Shown: positions 24,316 through 32,610, counted from the first letter of the stretch. The stretch is DNA of 64,000 bases from UBA6016 sp964568395 (GCA_964568395.1 CAZMPN010000007.1:22906-86905), one strand, 5' to 3'. Notes: generated from the sequence alone by a model not told the origin. Translations and numbers: made by a program.

Positions 24316-25620
24316 TTATTGTCCTTTTGCTTCGTCTTCTTGGTATGTGCATTTATGCGTACCCTTTAGTTTCGCCTCGTCGGATAGGTTGTGCAGGTAT
24401 TTGAGGGACTCTACCACGTCTTCGAGTTTTGGGCTGTTGGCGAGCGCCTTTAGGTTTACCGTAGGGTCGTGCATAAACTTCTTAAACGCGCTGTGCAGGA
24501 GCTTTGTTATCTCCTCCTCTTGTTCCGGTGCGAAAAACCCTTTTTTGACGGCGTTTTTTATCTCTTTTTCGGCTATCTGCTGCGCTTTTTCGCGAAGCTC
24601 CTTGATGATAGGGTCGACGCTAAGCGTGTTTATCCATCTGAAAAACTCCATCGTGTAGCTGCTGACTATACCGTAAGCTATCCTTGCCTCTTCGGCGCGC
24701 AGCATCTGGTTTTGCTCGACTATGTCCTTGAGGTCGTCTACGGTTACTACGTCTATATTCTCAAACCCGCTTATTTCGATGTCGCGCGGCACCGATATAT
24801 CAAACCAGTATCTGTGGAAATCCCTCTTTTCCACCATATCGTTTTCTATTATAGGATAGTCCGCTCCGGTGGCGGAGAATAGAAGGGTGTGTTCGTTGAT
24901 TAGGCGCGAAACATCAGAAAATTCTGCGCCGCTAGCCCCACACCCAAGCTCTAGCGCCATCTTGTCGGCTTTTTGGCGGCTACGGCTTACCAAGATGACG
25001 TTTGCGCCGTTGGCTAGAAGGTATTTGCAGGTGATTTCGCCCATCTCCCCGGTGCCTATGACGACGCCTGTCTGCCCCTCTAGGGTGCCGAGCATCTTTT
25101 TCGCCTTATCTACCGCGACGCTGGCGACGGAGACCGGTTTTTTTGCTATTTCGGTCTGGTTTCTGACTTCGGCCGCGCATTTGAAAGCGTATTGCATAAG
25201 GCGCGATAGCTTGTTTGCGCAAAATCCGCGTTCATGTGCGAATTTGAGCGCGTCCTTGATCTGTCCGGCTATCTGCGTTTCGCCTATTACTACGCTGTCA
25301 AGAGAGCTGGTGACGGCAAAAAGGTGATGGACGGCGCCCTCGTTTTCAAATACGTCGGCTCTCTCTTCGAGCTCATTCCTGTCCAGTCCGGAGTGTTTTT
25401 GGAGCATCTCGAAAGCGGCGTCTGCGGCGCACTCCGTATCGCTGGTGCTGACTAGTATCTCCACCCTGTTGCATGTGGACACTATCACCGCCTCCGATAT
25501 CGAATTGCTGCTTGTCAGCTCCCTTAGGGCGTTTTCTTTTGAGATATCGGTGAACGCAAGCTTTTCCCTGACGGCTATGTCGCTGTTTTTGTGAGAAAAG
25601 CTTACTGTCAAATAGTGCAT
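24316..25620 (-). CDS. hemA: Glutamyl-tRNA reductase
   Basis: The 434-residue protein has the catalytic cysteine region STCNRVEILVS near residue 50, the glutamyl-tRNA binding segment, the NADPH-binding GTGEMGEITCKYLLANG, and a C-terminal dimerisation helix. It reduces glutamyl-tRNA to glutamate semialdehyde, the first committed step of C5 haem synthesis. It lies 4 bases upstream of proS and 9 bases downstream of the polyprenyl synthase on the same strand. The tail (TYQEDEAKGQ) is short and charged. Confidence 0.95.
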   Translation of the reverse strand: MHYLTVSFSHKNSDIAVREKLAFTDISKENALRELTSSNSISEAVIVSTCNRVEILVSTSDTECAADAAFEMLQKHSGLDRNELEERADVFENEGAVHHLFAVTSSLDSVVIGETQIAGQIKDALKFAHERGFCANKLSRLMQYAFKCAAEVRNQTEIAKKPVSVASVAVDKAKKMLGTLEGQTGVVIGTGEMGEITCKYLLANGANVILVSRSRQKADKMALELGCGASGAEFSDVSRLINEHTLLFSATGADYPIIENDMVEKRDFHRYWFDISVPRDIEISGFENIDVVTVDDLKDIVEQNQMLRAEEARIAYGIVSSYTMEFFRWINTLSVDPIIKELREKAQQIAEKEIKNAVKKGFFAPEQEEEITKLLHSAFKKFMHDPTVNLKALANSPKLEDVVESLKYLHNLSDEAKLKGTHKCTYQEDEAKGQ

Positions 25621-25629
25621 CGAACGCCT

Positions 25630-26538
25630 TTAGAAAAGTCTATTTAGTTGGTTTTTTGCTATTTCTGCGAGAGAGTTTTTGAGCCCCTCGTCTATATCGG
25701 AAGCGTATAACGCGGCTATCCCTTCCTCGGTTATTTTTTTCGCGCTTTTGAGGGAGTACTCTATCGAGCCGTGTTTTTTAAATTCGTCGCCGAGCCTTTC
25801 CGTTTCCGCCGCCGATAGCTCTTTTTTGTATATTCCGTCCAAAAAGCCCTTTGTCGCGTCATCCCCGTTTTTATATAGATGCATATAGGCTATCGTGGTC
25901 TTACCCTCTTTAAAATCGCTAAAAGGCGTCTTCCCTAGGCTCTTCTCGTCAGCCGTTATATCCAGTATGTCGTCTATTATCTGGAAGGCGACCCCCATGT
26001 TTTTTGCGTATACCTCTACGCCTTTGTGGTCTATGCCCTCCAGCATCGCCGCCGCTACCGCCGCCGCCTCTATAAGCGAACCCGTTTTTTTATAGAGCAT
26101 CTCTATGTATCTCTCTTCGTCGGTGTTTAGCTCTTTGGACATCTCTACGTCTTCTAGTTCGCCGAGGCTGAGAAGGGTGACGGCGTTCGATATTTTGTAG
26201 GCTATCTCGGAAGGAAACGACACAAGCTTGGAGAAAGCCTTCGAGTATAGTATGTCGCCCAGCATAACGGCGGTTTTGTCGCCATCCGTTGCGTTGACAG
26301 TCGGCTTTTGGCGTCTTAATAGGGAGGCGTCTATTACGTCGTCGTGCAGAAGGCTCGCTATATGTATCAGCTCTACTATCGCCGCAAGCTCGAATATGCG
26401 CTCGTTTTGGCTGATCTTTAGCATAAGCCTAGGGCGTAGCATCTTCCCGCCGCTGACCTGCGAAAAAAGCGCCTTTACGCTTTCGCTGCCCAGCTCCGCT
26501 ACAATTTCGTCTAATTTTGCCGTTACTTTCTCAAGCAC
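25630..26538 (-). CDS. Polyprenyl diphosphate synthase (IspB-like)
   Basis: The 302-residue trans-prenyltransferase has the first aspartate motif LLHDDVIDASLLRR and the second DDILDITADEKSLGK, which bind Mg-diphosphate. Such enzymes make the long isoprenoid tail of menaquinone, which is consistent with mqnC and mqnP in this window. The product chain length cannot be read by eye. The start is GTG, directly after the stop of the preceding gene (TGAGTG). It is part of the haem/isoprenoid cluster conserved in this phylum. Confidence 0.9.
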   Translation of the reverse strand: MLEKVTAKLDEIVAELGSESVKALFSQVSGGKMLRPRLMLKISQNERIFELAAIVELIHIASLLHDDVIDASLLRRQKPTVNATDGDKTAVMLGDILYSKAFSKLVSFPSEIAYKISNAVTLLSLGELEDVEMSKELNTDEERYIEMLYKKTGSLIEAAAVAAAMLEGIDHKGVEVYAKNMGVAFQIIDDILDITADEKSLGKTPFSDFKEGKTTIAYMHLYKNGDDATKGFLDGIYKKELSAAETERLGDEFKKHGSIEYSLKSAKKITEEGIAALYASDIDEGLKNSLAEIAKNQLNRLF

Positions 26539-26967
26539 TCACTCTGCCTTTGGTAAAACTCTTTCCGCCTGCACGGATCTTTTGTCGTCTTTTATAAATA
26601 CGGATAGCTTCGCCTTTTTTGTCTTGGCGTCGAAATCTTTGAATACGATAAGGGCGTAAGGCTTGTATAAAGCGTTTTCGGCCCGGTTTTTCAATACAAT
26701 TTTGAAGCTGTTTAGCTTGTGGTCTTTGTATAGTATGTTTTGGTAAGGAAACTTCTCTAGTTTGTAGAGCATCACTAGACCGTCGTTTATAAAAAGCGTC
26801 CAGCGGAAATCTAGCGTATAGAGTTTGTTGTCTATAGCTATTTGATAGCGTGCCGTCTGGTCTTTTTTGAGCTCTACCTCGTCTTTGAAATTCCACGACA
26901 AAGCTTCTTCGTCCGCCCCGAATAGAAGCGAACAAAATAGCATTATTGCCGTAACGGCTCTATTCAT
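26539..26967 (-). CDS. Conserved hypothetical exported protein
   Basis: The 142-residue protein has a signal peptide (MNRAVTAIMLFCSLLFGA) and a beta-rich mature part with alternating charged residues. I know of no function. Related Campylobacter genomes have a small exported protein at the same place between the DUF2018 gene and the polyprenyl synthase, so it is likely a conserved phylum-specific gene. It overlaps the DUF2018 gene by 8 bases and abuts the polyprenyl synthase start. Confidence 0.7.
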   Translation of the reverse strand: MNRAVTAIMLFCSLLFGADEEALSWNFKDEVELKKDQTARYQIAIDNKLYTLDFRWTLFINDGLVMLYKLEKFPYQNILYKDHKLNSFKIVLKNRAENALYKPYALIVFKDFDAKTKKAKLSVFIKDDKRSVQAERVLPKAE

Positions 26968-27232
26968 TCTTGCTGACTATGTCCGCCGTTAGCGTAAGGG
27001 CTAGCGAGTTAACGTGCTGGTTTACTTCGTCCTGGTTTTCAAAGATAAAACTCTTGATTTCGGCTTCAGTTACCCCTTTTTGCTCCAAGAGCATCTCGGT
27101 AGCCGCCACTCTTGCGAGGAAACTCTCCATCTCTACTTCTACAAGGTTTTGATTTGCGTTTTGCAGTACTTCAAGCAGTTTTTTCAGTACCGAACCGCCA
27201 AAAATAATATCATCCAGATCTAGACCTTGCAT
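26960..27232 (-). CDS. DUF2018-family protein
   Basis: The 90-residue helical protein (MQGLDLDDIIFGGSVLKKL) matches a small family, DUF2018, that I know only from Campylobacterota and which is found beside this haem/isoprenoid cluster. It has no membrane segment. Its function is unknown. It is the first gene of the leftward operon that runs through hemC, with a -10 box about 33 bases upstream. Confidence 0.75.
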   Translation of the reverse strand: MQGLDLDDIIFGGSVLKKLLEVLQNANQNLVEVEMESFLARVAATEMLLEQKGVTEAEIKSFIFENQDEVNQHVNSLALTLTADIVSKNE

Positions 27233-27264
27233 AACTTACCACCTATTTTTTGTCTGAATTTTGA

Positions 27265-27270
27265 TTATAA
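27265..27270 (-). promoter_or_regulatory. -10 box TATAAT for the DUF2018–hemC operon
   Basis: On the minus strand TATAAT lies 33 bases upstream of the DUF2018 start. It is the only consensus -10 in the divergent gap between this operon and cheV. Confidence 0.55.
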
Positions 27271-27372
27271 CACTAAAAAGGTTTTAAAAAAATGAGCTTT
27301 GCGCTCTTTATTAGCATAATTAAAGTAAACTCGTTTATTGACAATTTTTTACACTACGGGTAAACGGCGAAT

Positions 27373-28308
27373 ATGAACTCAATAGACAGAATGACGGCCC
27401 TCCATAAAAACAACGAGGTGCAATATCTTTGCTTTAGACTCGAAGAGGGCGGCGAGCTTTTTGCGGTCAACGTCTTTAAGGTCCAGGAGATTATCAAGTA
27501 CGATAAGCAGCCGACCCTTATCGGGCACGAGGAGGGCGCTCTGCTGGAAGGGCTTATCACCGTCAGGGATATGACCGTTCCTTTGGTGGATATGAAAAAA
27601 TGGTTTAGCTATCACATCGGCAAATCGGAAGACCTGAGGCACGCCGGGCTAGACCCTAAAAATTCGCAAGTGATGCTGTGCGACTTCTCCGGCGTTTTCG
27701 TCGGTATTAGGATATATAAGGCGGACAGGATACTCACAAAAAGATGGGACGAGATATTCCCGTCGATGGCGATGGGCGCCGAGTCCGACAAAAAGATCAA
27801 TAACCATACCTATTATATAGACGGCTCTCTCGTGCAGATAGTCGACATCGAGAAGATGATATCGGAGGTCTTTCCGTTTTTGGAGGAAGAGGTCAAAGCT
27901 GCGGTTTTGGAAACCGGAAACATAGATACGAACAAGTTTTTATTGATAGCCGAAGATTCGGTGGTGGCTACCAGGGTGCTAAAAGACGTATTGACGAAGA
28001 TAGGCGTCAAACACAGATTTTTCGATAACGGCAGAAAACTTATCGAGTTTATAGAGAACAACGAAGACGAAATGCAAAGATGCGGTCTTATCATTACGGA
28101 TCTAGAGATGCCGGAAGTATCGGGATTCGAGGTCATAAAAAGGATCAAAGGCAAGCCGTCTTTGGAGAAGATACCGATAGCGGTCAACTCCTCCATGAGC
28201 GGAGATTCGAATAGAAATATGGCGCTCTCGCTAGGAGCCGACCACTTTATGCAAAAGACCAGTCCGACGGAGATTTCGGATCTCGTGAATAAATATTTCG
28301 GGAGATAA
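27373..28308 (+). CDS. cheV: Chemotaxis coupling protein CheV (CheW + receiver)
   Basis: The 311-residue protein has an N-terminal CheW domain (about 15–170, with GELFAVNVFKVQEIIKY and LITVRDMTVPLVDMKKW) and a C-terminal receiver domain with the acid pocket LIAEDS (E194, D195), the phosphorylation site IITDLEMP (D243) and a conserved Lys in HFMQKTSP. CheV links chemoreceptors to CheA and adapts signalling through phosphorylation. It is followed 2 bases later by a lipoprotein gene. Some Campylobacterota carry several CheV paralogues, so this could be one of a set. Confidence 0.88.
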   Translation: MNSIDRMTALHKNNEVQYLCFRLEEGGELFAVNVFKVQEIIKYDKQPTLIGHEEGALLEGLITVRDMTVPLVDMKKWFSYHIGKSEDLRHAGLDPKNSQVMLCDFSGVFVGIRIYKADRILTKRWDEIFPSMAMGAESDKKINNHTYYIDGSLVQIVDIEKMISEVFPFLEEEVKAAVLETGNIDTNKFLLIAEDSVVATRVLKDVLTKIGVKHRFFDNGRKLIEFIENNEDEMQRCGLIITDLEMPEVSGFEVIKRIKGKPSLEKIPIAVNSSMSGDSNRNMALSLGADHFMQKTSPTEISDLVNKYFGR

Positions 28309-28310
28309 AT

Positions 28311-28895
28311 ATGAGAATTTTAGCCGTTTTATCGGTTGCCGCGGCAGCTATCTTAATCGGCGGCTGCTCTTTTAAAAGCGCTAACATAGAATTTTCCGAG
28401 CAGGTATCTATATATATGGGTGAAAAAGCCTATACGAAAGCGTTTTTGGAAGGCGTAAAGGACGATAGGGCGGACAAAAGCGTTTTGGGTGCCGTCAGAA
28501 GCAAAGACGGAGAGCTTCTAAGCACAATAACCACTTCGCAGGATATGGCGAAATGGTTTGGGGCGGCGTTTGAAAAAGAGATGAGGGCGGCCGGCTTTAC
28601 TCCCGTATCAAAGCCTGAAGATGCGGATTTGTCGTATCTGTTTACTATCAAAAGTCTAAGCGCGGATTATACGCAAGGGCAGCTGTCGGGCAAAAACCTA
28701 AGGCTTCAGCTTCTTTTGGAGGTGAAGATTTCAAACAAGTACGGCGTAGTAACCAAAAACTACAAATATGACGAGCAAAAATGGAGCAAGCCGCTATTTG
28801 AAAGCGAAGCTATCAAAAAAGAGCTTGAGCCTTTCGTCAGACAAAGCATAGCCGATACCGTAAAAAGCCTAGCCTCCGGTATTAACGTCAAATAG
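28311..28895 (+). CDS. YajG-like lipoprotein
   Basis: The 194-residue protein has a lipoprotein signal peptide with lipobox ILIGGC (Cys about 19), and a mature domain with LEGVKDDRADKSVLGAVRS and a C-terminal helical region, similar in layout to the YajG/YhfM-type envelope lipoproteins. It is co-transcribed with cheV (2-base gap), although a chemotaxis role is not obvious. Its last 8 bases overlap the convergent flgS gene. Confidence 0.65.
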   Translation: MRILAVLSVAAAAILIGGCSFKSANIEFSEQVSIYMGEKAYTKAFLEGVKDDRADKSVLGAVRSKDGELLSTITTSQDMAKWFGAAFEKEMRAAGFTPVSKPEDADLSYLFTIKSLSADYTQGQLSGKNLRLQLLLEVKISNKYGVVTKNYKYDEQKWSKPLFESEAIKKELEPFVRQSIADTVKSLASGINVK

Positions 28896-29901
28896 CCTTG
28901 GAAATCGAGAGTACGAAGGCTTTCGGTTCCCTTAGCTCTATTTTGCCGCCGTGCGCCCCGGCTATCTGGAGCGAGAGGGCAAGACCAAGGCCGTTCCCTT
29001 TTGTCTTCGTCGTCTTGAAAGGGTCGAATATGATACTCTTGTCTGCTATCGGAGCCCCGTTATCCTCGACCACCAGACGATAAAACTCTTCGCTATCTTC
29101 TAGCGACACCCTGACTATTCCGCTCTCCTCCTTTGTGTCCTCTATCGCGTCTATCGCGTTAAACAGCAGGTTTTGCATAACCATTGAGAGAAGCTCCAAG
29201 TCACCGTTTATATTTATATCCGGCAGCAAAAACTCGAACTCTATCTCTTTCGAGTACGAGTAGTGCCCTATCGAACTTCGCATCTCATCCTTGAGCGTCT
29301 TTAGGGAAAAAGGGCTTTTTTTGATTGCGACGCCTTTGGTGAATAGAAGCGTGGCCTTGATGATACGTTCTACCCTCCAGATGGATTTCTTGATCTCCTC
29401 CACGACCGGTTTTATATTGTCCGCCACTATAGGATGAAGCGTAGAGGCGAGTATGGCTACGCTGCCTACCGGATTTCTTATCTCGTGCGCCAGATGCGCC
29501 GCCATCTGACCCATGGACGCCAGCCTCTGCGTTCTTTTTTGTTCCGTTATGTCGGTCGCGGAGACTATGGTTTTGTTGCCTAGTTTTACCGATTTGATTA
29601 GGTAGGATCTGTCGTCTATCTCCGCCTCGCCGTTGTTTTTGAAGCTTTTGTAGTCAAAACCCAGTGTTTTTGCAGTCGAGTTTTGCAAAAATATTTTGCC
29701 TTTTTCGTCCAGCACCCATATCGCCGTCGGCAAAAACTCTATTATTTCGCTTAGGATTTTATGAAGCGCTTCATATGAGGCTTTTAGCTCTTTGTACTCG
29801 TTCTCTACGACGTATGTCTGGTTTATTAGCGTATCGAGCGTGTCTAAAAAAAGTTTTTTATCCTCTGTCGAGAGCTGGTCTAGGAGCTTCTTGTCTATCA
29901 T
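28888..29901 (-). CDS. flgS: Flagellar sensor histidine kinase FlgS
   Basis: The 337-residue cytoplasmic kinase has no membrane helix. An N-terminal helical region is followed by a PAS domain (TAIWVLDEKGKIFLQNS, about 59–75) and a kinase core with H-box MAAHLAHEIRNPVGS (H139), N-box VMQNLLFNAIDA and ATP-lid DNGAPIAD and GNGLGLALSLQ. The N-terminus and length match Campylobacter FlgS, which senses assembly of the flagellar export apparatus and phosphorylates FlgR to switch on sigma-54 rod and hook genes. FlgR is not in this window. The start has no close upstream neighbour. Confidence 0.85.
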   Translation of the reverse strand: MIDKKLLDQLSTEDKKLFLDTLDTLINQTYVVENEYKELKASYEALHKILSEIIEFLPTAIWVLDEKGKIFLQNSTAKTLGFDYKSFKNNGEAEIDDRSYLIKSVKLGNKTIVSATDITEQKRTQRLASMGQMAAHLAHEIRNPVGSVAILASTLHPIVADNIKPVVEEIKKSIWRVERIIKATLLFTKGVAIKKSPFSLKTLKDEMRSSIGHYSYSKEIEFEFLLPDININGDLELLSMVMQNLLFNAIDAIEDTKEESGIVRVSLEDSEEFYRLVVEDNGAPIADKSIIFDPFKTTKTKGNGLGLALSLQIAGAHGGKIELREPKAFVLSISKAI

Positions 29902-29974
29902 CGTGCGGCTTTTTATTTTTTGCGGGTATTTTACAATAACTGTTTTTAGGAGGCTTTCGCCTCCGGTCTCTTTT

Positions 29975-30262
29975 CTATTTCATCGAGGAGACGAAAGAGG
30001 CTACGGCTTGGATGTCGCCGTCGTTCATATCGGCTACGGACGCTTGCATTGAGGCTTTATTGGCGCCGCCTATCGTTCCTGCCTTATATCCTTTGAGCTT
30101 TGCCTGCGCATCCGCCTGTCCGGCTATCGCTTTGCCGGATACCGCCGCATCTTTGCCGTCCGCGCCGTGGCACATGGCGCATTTGGCCGCATATATTCCG
30201 GCTCCGTCCGCCGCAAACGCGAATGTCGCCGCCGCAGTCACGGCTAAAATGGAAATTCTCAT
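29975..30262 (-). CDS. Cytochrome c-553-like periplasmic protein
   Basis: The 95-residue protein has a signal peptide ending FAFAADGAG, one haem site CAMCH (about residues 28–32) and a likely distal methionine in SVADMNDGD, the classic monohaem class I arrangement. It is a soluble electron carrier, probably delivering electrons to a terminal oxidase or nitrate/peroxide reductase. A consensus-like -10 (TACAAT) lies on the minus strand at 30293–30298. Confidence 0.85.
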   Translation of the reverse strand: MRISILAVTAAATFAFAADGAGIYAAKCAMCHGADGKDAAVSGKAIAGQADAQAKLKGYKAGTIGGANKASMQASVADMNDGDIQAVASFVSSMK

Positions 30263-30292
30263 GAGAAACCCCTTCTTTTTGATATAGCGACT

Positions 30293-30298
30293 ATTGTA
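30293..30298 (-). promoter_or_regulatory. -10-like box TACAAT for the cytochrome c gene
   Basis: On the minus strand TACAAT lies about 31 bases upstream of the cytochrome start, and no other promoter-like sequence lies nearer. Confidence 0.4.
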
Positions 30299-30412
30299 GC
30301 TTAGATATTTGAAATGAAGTTAAAAAACTGATTGATATCATCAGTAGTAGATACAAAAAATATGACAAACGGTTTGTTTGGTAAAATCATATTTTGAAAA
30401 ACAAGGATAGAT

Positions 30413-30940
30413 ATGGCCGCAGGTTCGATTATTTACAAAGCGCAACTAAACATCTCAGACATGGATAGAAACTACTACGAAACCCATGAGCTCACACTAG
30501 CAAAACACTCCTCGGAGACCGACAAGCGACTGATGCTGCGTCTGGCGGCGTTCGCCCTGAACGCAAGCGATAGATTGGTCGTTACGCCGGGTATAGACGC
30601 GGAAGACGAGCCGGCTTTGTGGGAAAAGGATTACGGTGGCGATATTAAGCTGTGGATTGAGCTGGGGCAGCCGGACGAAAAACGTATCCGTAAGGCTTGC
30701 GGAAGAAGCGAAAGGGTAATCGTGTATACCTACAATCTGGGCAGCGCTACCGCATGGTGGGCGCAAAACGGCGGCGCTTACGGAAGATTCAAAAACCTGA
30801 GCGTGATACATCTGCACGCTGAAGATATAGACTCCCTGTGTGAACGCTCCATGCGTCTGCAATGCAATATCAGCGACGGCGAGCTAAGTATGCATACTGA
30901 CAGTAAAGATGTGTATGTAAGGCAGGAGAGGTGGCAGTAA
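30413..30940 (+). CDS. yaeQ: YaeQ-family protein
   Basis: The 175-residue protein has the family opening IIYKAQLNISDMDRNYYETH and the segments DRLVVTPGIDAEDEPALWEK and LWIELGQPDEKRIRKAC, characteristic of YaeQ, whose fold is a PD-(D/E)xK-like nuclease core although its biochemical role is unclear. A good AAGGA ribosome site precedes the ATG. It is the last core gene before the second integrative element. Confidence 0.85.
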   Translation: MAAGSIIYKAQLNISDMDRNYYETHELTLAKHSSETDKRLMLRLAAFALNASDRLVVTPGIDAEDEPALWEKDYGGDIKLWIELGQPDEKRIRKACGRSERVIVYTYNLGSATAWWAQNGGAYGRFKNLSVIHLHAEDIDSLCERSMRLQCNISDGELSMHTDSKDVYVRQERWQ

Positions 30941-31007
30941 ATATCGCCTAATGGTTTAAAATATTGGATGATTGATTTAAGACGGGTGTTCTAGAGGACT
31001 AATACTT

Positions 31008-31021
31008 AGGCTATAAAGCCT
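31008..31021 (+). terminator. Short hairpin AGGCT-ATAA-AGCCT followed by T-rich DNA
   Basis: A 5-bp perfect stem with a 4-base loop is followed by TATTTTAT, 70 bases after yaeQ. It could end yaeQ transcription but the stem is short. Confidence 0.35.
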
Positions 31022-31058
31022 TATTTTATATGGTTATAAAAAATAATAGTTTTAAAAA

Positions 31059-31079
31059 GGTACATTAAAAGGTACAATG
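31059..31079. repeat. Left end repeat (GGTACA pair), integrase-arm-like
   Basis: Two GGTACA cores lie 12 bases apart. The same 21-base arrangement, with two differences, occurs at 34792–34812 near the tRNA. Matching repeats near both ends of an integrase-coded element suggest integrase or excisionase arm sites. Confidence 0.55.
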
Positions 31080-31354
31080 AACTTAATGTTGCAACAAATA
31101 AATTTAGTAAAGCTTTGGATTGTTTGCGGTTTTCTGTAAGCAGTTTAACAAAGTAAAGCTTTGGCGAAATTACCCCTAAATGGTGGCATTTATGCACATA
31201 TAACCTAACCCTAATCTTAGTGTAATTTTTTAGACTTTAGCCGTTCCTATTTGCTTTCACTTGTTCTATTAAAGCCATATTTTACCGATGTTTGACCATT
31301 CACTTTTAAGTTCCTTTTTTTGTAAGAAAACAGTCGGCATTTTTAGTTTTTTAA

Positions 31355-31428
31355 GTGTTGATTTTTCTAAAAAAGACACGGCGTTATAGGCTTATTAGTG
31401 TGGATTTATCCGAAAAAGACACACCGTT
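31355..31428. repeat. Pair of 31-base direct repeats with terminal inverted symmetry
   Basis: Copies at 31355–31385 and 31398–31428 agree at 25 of 31 positions. Each starts with GTGT and has GACAC near its 3' side (GTGT … ACAC), so each could form a small stem. The layout recalls iterons or a rolling-circle origin. There are only two copies and no leader or cas genes, so this is not a CRISPR. Confidence 0.5.
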
Positions 31429-31537
31429 TAGCGTCGGACTTTTCGCCGTTGCATTTTCCGCTTCCGAAACCCCGCTAAGCCCTATACGGCAAACGCTTGA
31501 CTGCTTCCTTTATTGTTGATTTTTAAAAAAATTATCT

Positions 31538-31577
31538 TGAAACAAAATGCGCTAAAGTGAAACAAAATAAGCTTTGC
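31538..31577. repeat. Tandem 20-base repeat starting TGAAACAAAAT
   Basis: Two adjacent copies (31538–31557 and 31558–31577) share TGAAACAAAAT followed by GCT at a similar distance. They lie just beyond the 3' end of the gene at 31593. They may be a binding site for the replication protein. Confidence 0.45.
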
Positions 31578-31592
31578 ACTTGAAACCAATTC

Positions 31593-32228
31593 TCAAAAGA
31601 CACTTTTTATAATTTCGTCCATATCCTCAATCGGCGGCTCATAGTACCGCAACAGCTGATTTATCGGTAGTGTAAACTCTATGCGCCACAAAGGAGCGTT
31701 TAGGCTATCTTTTAGGGCTTTATCATAGAGTTTGATTTTGTCTATCCCGTAGAATGTGGGGGCGTTAATGTAATGCGTGTTTAGCTCTTTGCGATAATAG
31801 CCGCTTATTAGCTTGTAAGCGTTAATATTTGGCTTAGTAGGCGTATCGTAGGCTAAATCTATACTCGTTATAGGGCAGATGGTAAAAATCTCATTTAAGA
31901 GGCGTTGTGCTTCATTTGTTAGCTCTCTTTTGTAGCTTGCTAATCCGTAGGCTATGAAGCGGGCTTTTTTGTAATCATCTGCCTTATTGCTTATCACGGC
32001 AAAGTTAAACGGGGCTTTTGGAGCATATAAGCCGGAGGTTGTGCCGTTCCTACGCTCTTTTATTTGTCGCTTTTGGTTTGAGCTTACTTTTGCGCTATCG
32101 GTTATCGGTATTAGCTCAAAAATGCCCGTTTGTATTTTCTTTACTCTCTCTTGTTTCCTGCAATAACTCTCTATGGTATCTATCTGCAAATAGCTAGGAA
32201 TACTATTATATAAACTACGGAGGGGCAT
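31593..32228 (-). CDS. Putative replication-initiation-like protein of element B
   Basis: This 211-residue protein is not clearly recognised. Two segments recall rolling-circle Rep/relaxase-type initiators: SIDLAYDTPTK near residue 120, and KIKLYDKA followed by PLWRIEFTLP near 165–185, where a K-x-Y-D-K … W-R-x-E pattern is seen in Rep_trans-like proteins. I call it replication-like on that pattern and its place beside repeats. The ATG is inside a hairpin that pairs its ribosome site with codons 2–3 (32220–32240), so its translation is probably controlled. It lies 133 bases from the small genes upstream. Confidence 0.45.
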   Translation of the reverse strand: MPLRSLYNSIPSYLQIDTIESYCRKQERVKKIQTGIFELIPITDSAKVSSNQKRQIKERRNGTTSGLYAPKAPFNFAVISNKADDYKKARFIAYGLASYKRELTNEAQRLLNEIFTICPITSIDLAYDTPTKPNINAYKLISGYYRKELNTHYINAPTFYGIDKIKLYDKALKDSLNAPLWRIEFTLPINQLLRYYEPPIEDMDEIIKSVF

Positions 32229-32240
32229 TTTTTACCCCTC
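32220..32240 (-). promoter_or_regulatory. RBS-sequestering hairpin at the start of the replication-like gene
   Basis: On the minus strand GAGGGG (the ribosome site, 32240–32235) is followed by TAAAAAATG, containing the start codon, and then CCCCTC (32225–32220), which is the exact complement. The start codon would be in the loop and the ribosome site in the stem. This would limit translation, a common way of holding a replication protein at low level. Confidence 0.6.
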
Positions 32241-32361
32241 TTTCAAAACACCGCCGCCACCCCGTTGTATCGTAGGGCGTGGGTATTTTGGTTTATAGTG
32301 TGCATAGACGGCTTTAGAATACCTTAGAGTGCGGAATGATATGTGCTTATTTGCACTCATT

Positions 32362-32610
32362 TTAAGGCTTTGGTTTTTGTTTTTTGCCGTAAACAGACAA
32401 AAAGTTTAATGCCTTGTCCATATCTGCTATGTATCGCCACTTTACCCGTGAGTCGCCAAATAAACCCTCGACACTTTTTATTATGCCAACCTCCTCAAGT
32501 TGCACATAATATTGATTAGCGTTTGAGATACCTGCAAACTGTGCCGCTGTGGTTTTGCCTTTTTCGATTGTAGCCTCTATGAGCCTGCATTTATGAGTAT
32601 TTGAAGTCAT
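32362..32610 (-). CDS. Small hypothetical protein of element B, winged-helix-like
   Basis: The 82-residue protein is helical with a beta-hairpin-like end (VEGLFGDSRVKWRYIAD). The pattern RLIEATIEKGKTTAAQFAGIS, then a turn, then EEVGIIKSV, resembles a winged helix-turn-helix, so it may be a DNA-binding regulator. This is a weak inference. It overlaps the preceding gene by 4 bases (ATGA), so it is translated with it. I do not recognise a family. Confidence 0.5.
   Translation of the reverse strand: MTSNTHKCRLIEATIEKGKTTAAQFAGISNANQYYVQLEEVGIIKSVEGLFGDSRVKWRYIADMDKALNFLSVYGKKQKPKP

Larger units (their letters stand above)
31022..31592. other. Non-coding, repeat-bearing left part of element B
   Basis: No convincing gene is seen. 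It contains the left GGTACA repeat (31059–31079), a pair of 31-base related repeats with terminal GTGT/ACAC symmetry (31355–31428) and a tandem 20-base repeat beginning TGAAACAAAAT (31538–31577). This makes it the best candidate for the element's replication origin. Confidence 0.5.

Noticed and set aside
30980..31020. A fragment resembling the 3' end of 23S rRNA (ACTAATACTTAGG).
   Set aside because: The resemblance is short and broken, and no further rRNA sequence is found nearby.
31355..31428. Two similar 31-base repeats considered as a tiny CRISPR array.
   Set aside because: There are only two copies, the spacer is 12 bases and no cas genes are near.
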